Source: Chitinophaga varians
GTDB lineage: Bacteria > Bacteroidota > Bacteroidia > Chitinophagales > Chitinophagaceae
Length of the DNA: 64,000 nucleotides
NCBI RefSeq assembly: GCF_012641275.1
Contig: NZ_JABAIA010000003.1
Span: 248,001 to 312,000, forward strand
Direction: 5' to 3'
Under the pieces are notes generated by a model. It made no database searches and had not been told where the DNA came from. It saw only the letters and a list, made by a program, of their open reading frames with translations. The stretch's first letter is position 1. Each line of letters opens with the position of its first letter. Positions 18,401 to 27,008 of this stretch are shown one piece after another. The position numbers were made by a program, and so were the translations under genes.

Positions 18401-18502
18401 CTGCACAAAAACAAATCCTTTACCGGTCTTGATCCGGAAAACCCTGGTTTCGGATATCCCAATCCTGCCGTGTTTACAGGAGGGCTGAATGTCACCTTTT
18501 AA
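15437..18502 (+). CDS. SusC-family TonB-linked outer-membrane transporter
   Basis: 1021 aa. Signal peptide (1-18), carboxypeptidase-like regulatory domain (about 20-105), TonB plug with the SusC hallmarks Arg-Gly-Val-Gly-Thr-Leu and Asp-Pro-Leu-Tyr-Ile-Ile-Asp-Gly-Val-Pro (about 155-180), then the 22-strand barrel ending Gly-Leu-Asn-Val-Thr-Phe. With the SusD partner 21 bp downstream it should form a lid-and-barrel complex that imports fructan oligosaccharides using the proton motive force. Confidence 0.95.
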   Translation: MKKFLTMMLLCIASPGFAQQLKVEGTVTDKSSRTPVTGATIISQKQVVISDSTGHFSLKADAKEIITISCMGMNTITVPVPASGKLVVELSANIADLNQVVITGYQTQRKADLTGAVSVVNVGDLKKQAVASPIKALQGQVPGVFITSSGSPSAPVTVRIRGVGTLNDNDPLYIIDGVPTKSGLHELNSSDIETMQVLKDASAASIYGARAANGVIIITTKQGRSGRMMVNVNAYTAVQTYTTKPKMLNAGGYGQAYWQAAVNTGRDPNANNLGYNYQWHVEGNGTPVLDKILLPEFIDGDRRTMRTANTNWFDAISQTGVVQSYDLSVSNGTEKGNYLFSLGYFDNKGVIKTTGFNRLSARMNANYKMLQGRLQIGENFTINRTKEVQDPGVLNLSLQALPIVPVHTVDGKGWGGPWGGMNDRQNPVRLLMDNQQNGYKYLRIFGNVYADLSIIKGLNLRTSAGVDYGNYLADNFLKKYQSGYLVGNENQLTMNYSNSSRVTWTNTLNYNRTFGKHLVNAVAGTEFYKQNDESFWASRKNFAIEDPSYTYLDAGTGEKNNGGGGAINALISYFGKVNYTYASRYLASFTLRRDGSSRFGASNQFGTFPAFSLGWRLSQEEFFRKNVPAFISDLKLRYGWGQTGNQEISNVGAYSIYLTDYNGTSYDLGGTNTGTLPSGYHITQRGNDLLKWEATTMSNYGVDFGFWEQKLTGSFEYFTKNTSDILVLPPYIAVLGEAGNQWVNGASMENKGWEFALTYNGQVGAVEFQASGNISGYRNKVTKLPESVVNNYGGNGLNDNILGRAVNSYYGYVTDGLFRTQKEVDESANQLGKGLGRIRYKDLNNDGMIDDRDRTWIGTPHPDFIYGLNLAVQWKNFDFSAFFQGVQGNAVINDVKYNTDFWSVRETGSNKGSRLLDAWSPQHPNSSIPALSATDNNFESRFSTYFVEKGDYLKLRNIQLGYSFSKQLLNSIHIQKLRVYAGGDNVWLLHKNKSFTGLDPENPGFGYPNPAVFTGGLNVTF

Positions 18503-18523
18503 TTCATTACCAATTTCATTACC

Positions 18524-20221
18524 ATGAAACGAATAGTATATGGCCTTGCGCTCGCAGGCTTCTTAATGATAAGTTGTAATAAGCAGTTGAATATAGTGCC
18601 GCAGGGAGTGCTGAGTCCTGACCAGGTAGCCACCCCTGAAAATGCCGACAAGTTTGTAACGGCGGCATATGCCATCTTAACAAGCGGCGACATCAACATT
18701 TCCTACAGCCTTTGGGAATACGGTGATGTGCGCGCGGATGATGCGTATAAAGGCGGCCGCGATGAAGGCGACGGACAGGAGTTTCATTTTATGGAAACAT
18801 TTGCCAATACCCGCGCGGACTTCTGGCCTTTCGATGGCCAGTGGTTCCGGATTTACCTGGGTGTAGGCAGGGCTAACACGGCGTTGGGCTATCTTAATAA
18901 AATCGATCATTCAGCATTCCCGTTGAAAGAACAACGTATAGGCGAAGTAAGATTTTTGAGAGGTATGTATTATTTCATGCTGAAAGTGCTGTTCCACAGG
19001 ATCCCTTACCTGGATGAAAATGTGCCGCTGGATGACTATGGCAAGATATCGAACACCGCGCTCAGCAGCGATGCCCTCTGGGAAAAGATTGCGGCCGATT
19101 TTCAATACGCGGCCGATCATTTGCCCGCTATACAGGCGGAGAAGGGCCGAGCCACCAAAGTGGCAGCCTATGCCTTTCTGGCTAAAACCCGGCTTTACCA
19201 GGGCTTTAAACAGGATGAACGTTACAATGTAACAGGAGTGGACCCGCAGAAAATGCAGCAGGTGGTAGATGCCTGTAACCAGGCCATCAATTCTTCTTTT
19301 CACCTGGAAGATGACTACGCTAATAATTTTCTGCCGGGGAATTACGAGAACGGGCCAGAGAGTATGTTTGCCATCCAGTTTTCACAGAACGATGGTACGG
19401 ATGCAGGGCATCTCAACATTGGCGAGGCGCTGAGTGTGCCGCAGGGATTGGGATGCTGCGATTTTCATAAGCCCAGTCAGAATTTTGTAAATGCATTTAA
19501 GACAGATGTAAACGGACTTCCATTGCTGGATGCATTTAACGATGTAAATGTGAACCCCTACCAGGATAATATTGACCCCCGCTTAAACCATACGGTAGGT
19601 ATCCCCGAATTTAACTGGAAATATGAACCTGCCAGGGTGTACAAAGAATCGTGGAGCCGCAACCCTGCGGTATATGGATACTATGCTTCCATGAAAGAAA
19701 ATGTATCGCCGGATGGTGAATACTTTTTATTCAGGCCTCCTTTTTTCCCCAATTCAAAAAACAAAATCCTGATGCGGTTTGCGGAAGTATTGCTGATGAA
19801 AGCGGAGGCGTTGATTGAGCTGGGCCGCCAGGGAGATGCGCTTCCACTGATCAATGCGGTGCGGCAACGCGCTGCCAACAGTACTGCACGGTTGAAAAAA
19901 GCCGATGGCAGTTACGAGGCACACTACAAAGTGGGTTTGTATGTACCGGGTGTAAACGTTACCTGGGATCAGGCCACGGCACGGAAAGCATTGCGGTTTG
20001 AACGCCGCGTGGAACTGGGCCAGGAAAATCAACGGTTCTTCGACCTGGTACGCTGGGGCATTGCCGCCGAAACATTAAACAAATATTTCAGCGTGGAAAG
20101 AACCAGGCATGCTTTCCTGAACAGTGGGAATTTCACCAAAAATAAACACGAGTATCTCCCTATTCCACAGAACCAACTCAATTTTAGTCGCGGTGTATAT
20201 CAACAAAATCCAAACTATTAA
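18524..20221 (+). CDS. SusD/RagB-family surface glycan-binding lipoprotein
   Basis: 565 aa with lipobox ending in Cys near residue 19 (Leu-Met-Ile-Ser-Cys-Asn-Lys). It has the SusD N-terminal helix bundle (Val-Thr-Ala-Ala-Tyr; Arg-Phe-Leu-Arg-Gly-Met-Tyr-Tyr), the central Ala-Leu-Ile-Glu-Leu-Gly motif with Asn-Ala-Val-Arg-Gln-Arg, and the Arg-Phe-Phe-Asp-Leu-Val-Arg-Trp-Gly motif near the C-terminus. It is the lid of the SusC transporter and captures fructan at the cell surface. Confidence 0.95.
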   Translation: MKRIVYGLALAGFLMISCNKQLNIVPQGVLSPDQVATPENADKFVTAAYAILTSGDINISYSLWEYGDVRADDAYKGGRDEGDGQEFHFMETFANTRADFWPFDGQWFRIYLGVGRANTALGYLNKIDHSAFPLKEQRIGEVRFLRGMYYFMLKVLFHRIPYLDENVPLDDYGKISNTALSSDALWEKIAADFQYAADHLPAIQAEKGRATKVAAYAFLAKTRLYQGFKQDERYNVTGVDPQKMQQVVDACNQAINSSFHLEDDYANNFLPGNYENGPESMFAIQFSQNDGTDAGHLNIGEALSVPQGLGCCDFHKPSQNFVNAFKTDVNGLPLLDAFNDVNVNPYQDNIDPRLNHTVGIPEFNWKYEPARVYKESWSRNPAVYGYYASMKENVSPDGEYFLFRPPFFPNSKNKILMRFAEVLLMKAEALIELGRQGDALPLINAVRQRAANSTARLKKADGSYEAHYKVGLYVPGVNVTWDQATARKALRFERRVELGQENQRFFDLVRWGIAAETLNKYFSVERTRHAFLNSGNFTKNKHEYLPIPQNQLNFSRGVYQQNPNY

Positions 20222-20244
20222 GTAAACCGACAACCAGTTACGTT

Positions 20245-21624
20245 ATGAAAAGATATCTGTCTTGTTTGATAGCTGCGTGCCTGTTATTTTCCTGCGAACG
20301 GAACGATGCCGGTATGGCGCTGGACCTTTCGGGGAATGTGGCCATTACATTATTTGCCGTCGGCGGCGCCGCTGGTGTCGTTGATACAGTAAAAGGTACC
20401 GTAGACGTTACATTGCCCTTCGGTACCGATTTTACCAAAGTGGCACCCGCTATTGCCGTGGCACCCGGAGCTACTGTAACACCCGCTTCCGGAACGGTGG
20501 TGAATATGAAAACTGCCGTGCGCTTCCGGGTGATCAACGGTAATATTTATAAGGATTACACTGCCAATGCCATTGAAGAAAAGGTGATTCAGTCATTTGT
20601 TGTAAAAGGTGTGCAGGCAGAGATAGATAACAATGCACGCACTATTAAAGCCATGCTGCCATCCGGTACAGACTTGAGCGCGCTCACGCCGGAAATAAAC
20701 CTGGCCACCGGTGCTACAGTAACGCCGCCAGGAGGACAACTAATTGATTTTACCAACCCGGTAATTTACAAAATCACCAAAGGCCAGGTCAGTATTGATT
20801 ATACGGTAACCATTACTTCCCCGGTCCGGGTTGCATTCCTCAGCACGGCCACCAGTGCCAGCGACCTCGTGAATCCTGACGAAAAAGCAGCCTGGGCATG
20901 GTTGAGCGGTAACAATCCGGAAGCGCAGTTCCTGCCATTCAGCAGCATCAGGGACCATAGCGTGGATGTAAGCGCTTTTTCTGCCATCTGGTGGCATGAA
21001 GATAATACGCAGGACCTACCGGGTATTGCATTTGATGCGGGCGTGCTGGCAGCATTAAAAACCTATTATGCCAATGGCGGTTCTTTCCTGCTTTCTTCCT
21101 ATGGCGCCAGGTACGTGGAAGCATTGGGTATTATACCAGCAGGTAAGACGCCCAATAATTCATTTGGCGATGCGGCCGGCAAACAATGGATGGAGCCTAA
21201 CTGGTCGTGGGGCATTTCTTTCAAGGGGCATGAAAACCACCCTGTCTTCGCAGGCCTCACCTTAACAGCGGATAAACCTTACGCTACCGCCTATACGCTT
21301 TCCAATGGTACTTACCGGCTCAATCATACTGCGCAGTGGTTCGTCCCTGACTGGGGCGGTTACGGCAGCATTGCCAACTGGCGCGTACAAACAGGGGGCA
21401 TCGACCTGGGCAGTACCGAATGGGATGGAGATCATAATACCGTAGTAACCATGGCTGAATTTCCCGGAACTACCGCACATGGGAAAGCGATTGTTATCGG
21501 TTCCGGATGTTACGACTGGTATTCGGAACCCGATCCCGGCAATGCAGCCAGTCAGCCCGTGAACGGCTATCTCCCCAACATATATAAAATGACAGCAAAC
21601 GCGCTACGATACCTCAGTAAATAA
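20245..21624 (+). CDS. DUF4960 surface lipoprotein of the fructan locus
   Basis: 459-aa lipoprotein (Leu-Leu-Phe-Ser-Cys near residue 17). Two small repeated beta domains cover about 25-190; both contain Gly-Thr-Asp, Ala-Pro/Thr-Pro and Pro-Gly-Ala-Thr-Val-Thr-Pro blocks, like the DUF5018 / Ig-like repeats of surface glycan-binding proteins. A C-terminal DUF4960 domain begins near 195 (Val-Arg-Val-Ala-Phe-Leu-Ser) with a Trp-Trp-His-Glu-Asp block. Its place between SusD and the GH32 genes matches BT1761 in the Bacteroides thetaiotaomicron levan locus, a surface glycan-binding protein. The role in fructan binding is inferred from that parallel. Confidence 0.85.
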   Translation: MKRYLSCLIAACLLFSCERNDAGMALDLSGNVAITLFAVGGAAGVVDTVKGTVDVTLPFGTDFTKVAPAIAVAPGATVTPASGTVVNMKTAVRFRVINGNIYKDYTANAIEEKVIQSFVVKGVQAEIDNNARTIKAMLPSGTDLSALTPEINLATGATVTPPGGQLIDFTNPVIYKITKGQVSIDYTVTITSPVRVAFLSTATSASDLVNPDEKAAWAWLSGNNPEAQFLPFSSIRDHSVDVSAFSAIWWHEDNTQDLPGIAFDAGVLAALKTYYANGGSFLLSSYGARYVEALGIIPAGKTPNNSFGDAAGKQWMEPNWSWGISFKGHENHPVFAGLTLTADKPYATAYTLSNGTYRLNHTAQWFVPDWGGYGSIANWRVQTGGIDLGSTEWDGDHNTVVTMAEFPGTTAHGKAIVIGSGCYDWYSEPDPGNAASQPVNGYLPNIYKMTANALRYLSK

Positions 21625-21650
21625 AATTCTTAAAACCAAAATCCTTCGTT

Positions 21651-23291
21651 ATGAATAAGCTACCCCTTCATTTTACGTTGATGATTACTACTGCATTGGG
21701 CGCCTGTAGCAAACTTTCTTATGATACTATTTCAGTTTCAAAAAATAAGACGTTAGGCGTTGTTGGCACTGGTGCTGCCATTCAATGCACGGCACAACCC
21801 GAGTATATCAATTATTCCATCTACCGCATGTGTTCCGATAATGTGCGGGTGGGGGATATAACGCCTTACTACGATTCTGTTGCCGGTAATTACAAACTAT
21901 ATTTCCTGAAGAATATCTGGAGCGGCGCAGGGCAGAAGCATCCCTGGTTTGGATTCGTGACTTCCGATTTTCATAACTACACAGAAACCGGTTCTGTTAT
22001 TGCTTCGTCCGCCGACGCCTGCGCACAGGATAACTCAGTTGGCGCCGGTGGTGTGATTAAGAACGGCAATACCTATTATGCTTTTTATACCGGCCATAAC
22101 CCGGACCTCACCGGTTGCACCAATGGCGTAAAGCGGGAAGGGGTGATGCTGGCTACTTCCACTAACCCGGTAGCGGGGTTTGTAAAAGACACCGGTTTCG
22201 CTACCATCAACACACCGGCAGGAATCGGTTATGATGAAAATGATAACTGGCGCGACCCGTTTGTAATCCGCGACAACGCGAACAATAACTGGATGATGCT
22301 GATTGCCGCGCGGAAAAATCATAACGGCGCCTGGCGGGGGGTGATTGCCAAATATACTTCCACTGATCTGAGGAACTGGACCTACCAGGGCGTTTTTTAC
22401 GATGGGGGCAGTTACAACTATTTCAACATGGAATGCCCGTCGATCCTGAAATACGGCAGCAATTATTACCTGATGTTTTCAGACCAGAGCATCAGCAACG
22501 CCAGCCAGCGATATATTCATTACCGGAAGAGTACTTCCCTGAATGGGCCATGGACAATGCCTACGGGGCCTGACCGTATCGACGGCAACGCGTTTTATGC
22601 GGCCAAAGCCGTTCCCGATGGCTATGGTGACGCCTATATTTTCGCGTGGTGTCATACGCTGTCAGGTAACACTGATAGCGGTACGCCTGACTGGGGTGGC
22701 AACCTGGTGGCGCATAAGATCTATCCCCTGCCAAACGGCGACCTGGCCACCGCCATCCCGCATACGGTGAAAGCCTGGCTGGAAAACGCTCCAGAAGCAT
22801 TTGCCAAAAACAGCCAGTGGGGCAATGTTACAAACACCGTAGCTGGCACAGAATCCTACCGGCTGGTGAGCAATGCAGATTTTGATGTGGCCAATGTATT
22901 GTATGATCCCGTTAACAGGGATCAGTATATGATTACCACAACAGTTTCATATGCCAGTTCATCCAAAGATTTTGGTTTCTTCATCGGCGCCTGCGACGGC
23001 TATGAAAATACGTACCAGCTGCGGTTTGTGCCCGCACAGAATAAATTTAAATTTGAAACCAAACGCCGAAGCCTGGTGGACAGTATTCCTGTAAACGACA
23101 TCCCGGTTACCCTTGTACCCAACACCAACTATAAAGTACAGATCATTGTGGAACATTCGGTGGTAGTGGTGTATATCAATGACCAGGTTGCCTTTACGAA
23201 TCGCATTTACCGCGCGCCCAATACCACCTGGGGCATTTTCGTGGATCACAGCGATGCTACTTTCAGCAATATCACGGTAACGCATCCTTAA
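21651..23291 (+). CDS. GH32-like fructanase lipoprotein 1 (atypical nucleophile motif)
   Basis: 546-aa lipoprotein (Leu-Gly-Ala-Cys, Cys19). Five-bladed propeller signatures of GH32 are visible: putative nucleophile Asp69 in Gly-Asp-Ile-Thr-Pro-Tyr-Tyr, Arg-Asp-Pro at 201-203 and Glu-Cys-Pro at 261-263 (acid/base Glu261). The usual Trp-Met-Asn-Asp-Pro-Asn-Gly is replaced. The C-terminal beta sandwich resembles that of the next gene (Ile-Asn-Asp-Gln-Val-Ala-Phe-Thr-Asn-Arg-Ile-Tyr), so the two arose by tandem duplication. It probably cleaves fructan at the cell surface; endo or exo action cannot be read from the sequence. Confidence 0.83.
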   Translation: MNKLPLHFTLMITTALGACSKLSYDTISVSKNKTLGVVGTGAAIQCTAQPEYINYSIYRMCSDNVRVGDITPYYDSVAGNYKLYFLKNIWSGAGQKHPWFGFVTSDFHNYTETGSVIASSADACAQDNSVGAGGVIKNGNTYYAFYTGHNPDLTGCTNGVKREGVMLATSTNPVAGFVKDTGFATINTPAGIGYDENDNWRDPFVIRDNANNNWMMLIAARKNHNGAWRGVIAKYTSTDLRNWTYQGVFYDGGSYNYFNMECPSILKYGSNYYLMFSDQSISNASQRYIHYRKSTSLNGPWTMPTGPDRIDGNAFYAAKAVPDGYGDAYIFAWCHTLSGNTDSGTPDWGGNLVAHKIYPLPNGDLATAIPHTVKAWLENAPEAFAKNSQWGNVTNTVAGTESYRLVSNADFDVANVLYDPVNRDQYMITTTVSYASSSKDFGFFIGACDGYENTYQLRFVPAQNKFKFETKRRSLVDSIPVNDIPVTLVPNTNYKVQIIVEHSVVVVYINDQVAFTNRIYRAPNTTWGIFVDHSDATFSNITVTHP

Positions 23292-23301
23292 ATAGAAGAA
23301 C

Positions 23302-24861
23302 ATGAATTATACTTATAGATATTTTTACTGCCTGTGTGCAATGCTGCTGTTATTTGCGTGTAAAAAAAGTGACCAGGCAGCGGCGCCGGCGCCGGATACC
23401 ATGAGTAGCAACCAGGTGTATCCGCTGCCTACCGCCATGTGGATGCAGCCCGCAGGCAGCCAGCCTTATTTTTCCTCCGGGTTCGTCGGTGATCCAATGC
23501 CGTTTTATGATAACGGCACTTATCATGTTTTTTATTTGCACGATGGGGATTGGACTGGGTACGGATACCATCCCATTCATACATTTGAAACAAATGATTT
23601 TTCCGGCTATCGGTACAATGGGCGGGTAATGCCTTTCGGGGCAGCCGATCAGCCGGATACGAAAATCGGAACAGGCTCAGTTATCAAAGCGGGGGATAAA
23701 TATTACATGTATTATACCTATTCTGATGAAGGGAACTGGGCTTTCGGGAAATCGAGAGAATGTATCATGTATGCCACCAGTACCGACCTGAAGACGTGGA
23801 CTAAACATTACGGATATACGATTTATTCACCGGAAGGTTTTTCCGACCTGTATAATTTTAGAGATCCGGCCGTTATATACAGCAGGGAAACAAACGAATA
23901 TCTGATGCTGGTGGCTTCCCGGTTGGATAACAAGGCGGTGATTGCGAAATTCACCACCACAGATCCCGCAGCCAACAACTGGAGCTATAAGGGCTTGTTT
24001 TACACCGCCGATGCAGATAATTATGTGATGATGGAATGCCCCGATGTATTCCGGTTAGGCGATTACTGGTACCTGGTGTTTTCTGAAAATGGGGATCACC
24101 CGATGGTACATTACCGCTACAGCCGCTCCATGAACGGCCCGTGGATAAGGCCTGCAAACGATGTACTGGATGGGGAATATTTTTACGCCGGCAAAACAGC
24201 CGGCAATGAAAAGGAACGTTTCCTGGCTGGCTGGACGCCCCGCAACGCGGATAACAATGATAATGGCAGCCGCCTCTGGGGTGGCAACCTGGTATCGCAC
24301 CAGTTGACCCAAAACAGCGACGGTACGTTGAACATAAAGGCGCCTGCCGGGATAGAAAAAAAATTCACCAGCCCGGTTAAGCTGAATTCCGTGTTCAGGG
24401 ATGCAACCGTGCAGCAGGACCAGCAAGGTATTTCGTTTAATGCTACCACCAATCCTTCGTATATTGTTTTTAACCAGCTACGTGGAAAGAGAATGATCAC
24501 CGCTACTATCGCCGGCGTAGCCGCTGGCGCACAGTTTGGCGTGGCATTCGGAATGGACAGGTCATTTCAGCAGGGGAACAGGTACCTGGTAGGCTTTGAT
24601 GAGGCAACGGACCACATCACCAGCACTTATATGAATGCCGGTTGGCCACGCGCCAATGCGGCTATCAATTATATGATAACACCAGGCAAGGAATACCAGC
24701 TGAAATTGATAATAGATGGCTCCGTATGTACCATGTATATCAATGATCAGGCAGCGCTGACATCACGGATCTATTCCCTGCCGAATAACTATTGGGGTTT
24801 TTACGCAGCTAACGGAAATGTTCAGCTGAAAAACCTGCAAGTATATCAGATGAATAATTAA
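23302..24861 (+). CDS. GH32-like fructanase lipoprotein 2 (atypical nucleophile motif)
   Basis: 519-aa lipoprotein (Leu-Leu-Phe-Ala-Cys, Cys20, followed by Lys-Lys-Ser-Asp-Gln). GH32 triad candidates: Asp64 in Val-Gly-Asp-Pro-Met-Pro-Phe-Tyr-Asp, Asp188 in Phe-Arg-Asp-Pro-Ala, and Glu245 in Met-Glu-Cys-Pro-Asp. The C-terminal domain matches the preceding gene (Ile-Asn-Asp-Gln-Ala-Ala-Leu-Thr-Ser-Arg-Ile-Tyr). Ten bp separate it from that gene. It is likely surface-anchored and acts on fructans; linkage preference is unknown. Confidence 0.85.
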   Translation: MNYTYRYFYCLCAMLLLFACKKSDQAAAPAPDTMSSNQVYPLPTAMWMQPAGSQPYFSSGFVGDPMPFYDNGTYHVFYLHDGDWTGYGYHPIHTFETNDFSGYRYNGRVMPFGAADQPDTKIGTGSVIKAGDKYYMYYTYSDEGNWAFGKSRECIMYATSTDLKTWTKHYGYTIYSPEGFSDLYNFRDPAVIYSRETNEYLMLVASRLDNKAVIAKFTTTDPAANNWSYKGLFYTADADNYVMMECPDVFRLGDYWYLVFSENGDHPMVHYRYSRSMNGPWIRPANDVLDGEYFYAGKTAGNEKERFLAGWTPRNADNNDNGSRLWGGNLVSHQLTQNSDGTLNIKAPAGIEKKFTSPVKLNSVFRDATVQQDQQGISFNATTNPSYIVFNQLRGKRMITATIAGVAAGAQFGVAFGMDRSFQQGNRYLVGFDEATDHITSTYMNAGWPRANAAINYMITPGKEYQLKLIIDGSVCTMYINDQAALTSRIYSLPNNYWGFYAANGNVQLKNLQVYQMNN

Positions 24862-24868
24862 ACATACC

Positions 24869-26290
24869 ATGAGGAAAAGATTTTTATTAATGGCATACCT
24901 AATGCCGGCATTAGCCTGGGCACAGGAAATGCATCGCCCGGCAATTCATTTCTCTCCCAAAAAAGGGTGGATGAATGATCCTAACGGTATGGTATATCTT
25001 AATGGAACCTACCATTTGTTTTTTCAGCACAATCCGGATAGCACCGTCTGGGGGCCCATGCACTGGGGCCACGCGGTCAGTAAAGACCTGGTGCATTGGA
25101 AGGAACTGCCTATTGCCTTGTATCCTGATTCCCTGGGAACTATTTTTTCAGGCAGTGCTGTCGTAGATTTTAACAACACCGCGGGATTCGGAAAACAGGC
25201 GATGGTGACCATTTATACCAATCATAACCACCGGCTGGAAGCTGCCGGTTCCGATAAATTCCAGAACCAAAGTATCGCATACAGCCTGGATGAGGGCAAA
25301 ACCTGGACTAAATACAACGGGAACCCGGTGTTATCAAACCCTGGCATCCGCGATTTCCGCGATCCGAAGGTATCGTGGTATGAGGCCGGGAAAAAGTGGA
25401 TCATGACGTTGGCCACAAAAGATCGTATCACTTTCTATTCATCACCTGATCTGAAACACTGGAAAGAAGAAAGCCAGTTTGGAAAAGACCTCGGCGCACA
25501 TGGCGGCGTATGGGAATGCCCGGATCTTTTTCCTTTGAATGATAACGGTAGGGAGATATGGGTCCTTATTGTCAATATTAACCCGGGAGGCCCGAATGGT
25601 GGCTCCGGCACGCAATACTTCACCGGATCTTTTGATGGGCACAGTTTTAAAGCGGATCACACTGGCACAAAATGGTTGGACTATGGGCCGGATGAATATG
25701 CCGGTGTTACCTGGTCCAATACCCCTGGCCGCAGAATATTCTTAGGCTGGATGAGTAATTGGGATTATGCGAATGTAGTGCCTACCCAAAATTGGCGCAG
25801 TGCTACCTCCATAGCGAGAGAACTTAAGCTGGTGAAAACATCGGATGGATATCTGGTGGCTTCTCAACCCGTGAGAGAATTTAATAAGGTAAAAACCAGC
25901 ACTGGTAACTATCATATCAAAGCTACAAAAGGGAAACTGGCTTTATCACTTTCAAGGGCGGCATCGTTTACTGTTACACTTTCCAACGATGTAGGCGAGC
26001 AAACAGTGATAGGTTACGATCATCAAAAACGGGAATATTTCATCGACAGAAGACTATCGGGAGATACGGCCTTTCACAACGGATTTGCCGCAAGATACAC
26101 CGTGCCGCGGTTTACACACAGCGCAGTATTGGACCTGACATTGGTGATAGACGTCTCATCAGTGGAGCTATTTGCAGATGGAGGACGCTCTGTTATGACG
26201 GCTATATTCTTCCCACATAAGGATTATACGGATCTTAACATTTCCCGCAATGTGCCGGTGAAGAAGATAAGTTACGAGGAATTCGAATGA
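24869..26290 (+). CDS. GH32 exo-fructosidase (levanase/inulinase type)
   Basis: 473 aa with a signal peptide ending Ala-Leu-Ala-Trp-Ala-Gln and no lipobox, so it is probably periplasmic. Canonical GH32 motifs: Gly-Trp-Met-Asn-Asp-Pro-Asn-Gly (nucleophile Asp37), Phe-Arg-Asp-Pro (Asp165) and Trp-Glu-Cys-Pro-Asp (Glu216). The C-terminal beta sandwich has Val-Glu-Leu-Phe-Ala-Asp-Gly-Gly. Relatives release fructose from levan, inulin, sucrose or kestose. It is the last gene of the locus and would feed the fructose importer and kinase. Confidence 0.94.
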   Translation: MRKRFLLMAYLMPALAWAQEMHRPAIHFSPKKGWMNDPNGMVYLNGTYHLFFQHNPDSTVWGPMHWGHAVSKDLVHWKELPIALYPDSLGTIFSGSAVVDFNNTAGFGKQAMVTIYTNHNHRLEAAGSDKFQNQSIAYSLDEGKTWTKYNGNPVLSNPGIRDFRDPKVSWYEAGKKWIMTLATKDRITFYSSPDLKHWKEESQFGKDLGAHGGVWECPDLFPLNDNGREIWVLIVNINPGGPNGGSGTQYFTGSFDGHSFKADHTGTKWLDYGPDEYAGVTWSNTPGRRIFLGWMSNWDYANVVPTQNWRSATSIARELKLVKTSDGYLVASQPVREFNKVKTSTGNYHIKATKGKLALSLSRAASFTVTLSNDVGEQTVIGYDHQKREYFIDRRLSGDTAFHNGFAARYTVPRFTHSAVLDLTLVIDVSSVELFADGGRSVMTAIFFPHKDYTDLNISRNVPVKKISYEEFE

Positions 26291-26318
26291 TGTAGTATTT
26301 ATAAGAGGATGTCTCAAA

Positions 26319-26375
26319 AGATTATCTGATAGAGAGAATTTTCGTTTATGCAATTCTCGAGCCTTCAGATAATCT
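26319..26375. terminator. Long interrupted hairpin after the fructan locus
   Basis: Outer arms AGATTATCTGA (26319-26329) and TCAGATAATCT (26365-26375), inner arms GAGAATT (26334-26340) and AATTCTC (26352-26358). It begins 28 bp after the last GH32 stop. It may terminate the operon, but it lacks a T tract. The preceding GAGGATGTCTCAAAAG resembles the ends of some insertion sequences, so it could be an element remnant. Confidence 0.4.
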
Positions 26376-26413
26376 GTAAAAGCTCCGATTTGATCCGACA
26401 GTAGGATAAATTT

Positions 26414-26800
26414 TTAGGCAACTGGAGGTAGATCATCCAGTTGCTTTTCTTTTGCCAAGTGTAACGTTTCTTCAAAAGTCTGTAGTGGCGTCCTGCCAAA
26501 GCAGTACTTACCAGTATGAGTTCGGTTGGTATTATACTCATTGATCCATATATCCGGATCATCCTGTATCTGCTCCAGAGTAGAATAGATCTTTTCTGCA
26601 GCTATGAGCGCGTGTTTACGGTCATAGACCTTTGCAAAGGCCACTTTTGAATATGTGTCAATGAATGTCTGTTGGTAAATTCGACCAACACCTTTGATGG
26701 TGCCAACATAATAGGTGTCCTGAGTGCCCGGATAACCGGGGTGCTGTGTTTCAATCTCCCCATGCGCGGTTTCAGGGGTTTGTGATTTTCCATGTCAAAA
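26414..26800 (-). pseudogene. IS481-type transposase remnant
   Basis: One open frame of about 128 codons encodes pieces of an IS3/IS481-group transposase. It starts with Glu-Thr-Gln-His-Pro-Gly-Tyr-Pro-Gly-Thr-Gln-Asp and Gly-Val-Gly-Arg-Ile-Tyr-Gln-Gln-Thr-Phe-Ile-Asp-Thr-Tyr-Ser-Lys, then jumps to the C-terminal Tyr-Asn-Thr-Asn-Arg-Thr-His-Thr-Gly-Lys and Gly-Arg-Thr-Pro-Leu-Gln-Thr. A stop lies immediately upstream, so the N-terminal half is missing. The segment that should carry the second Asp and the Glu of the DDE triad has been deleted in frame. The element is dead. No terminal inverted repeats were identified. Confidence 0.75.
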
Positions 26801-27008
26801 GAATGTATGGCAGAACAATCGGCTATGTTCACCCAAAGATTTCTGGCCGGATCAGCCGCTATAAAGTAAAGGTCACCAGTTAGAACTGGCGGCCTTTACA
26901 ATTATAGATAAAAATATTTCTAATTGCGCAGAATGTTAATGAAAGAATGTTGAGTGATGTTATTTTGACGTTCATCAGATAATTTCTGCTAATTTTCGTA
27001 AATCAAAC
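26801..27008. other. Gene-free stretch with an imperfect palindrome
   Basis: No gene seen. It holds a near-palindrome with arms TAAAGGTCACCAGTT (26867-26881) and AACTGGCGGCCTTTA (26884-26898), 13 of 15 positions Watson-Crick and a 2-nt spacer. There is no T tract beside it. The rest is AT-rich and featureless. Confidence 0.4.
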
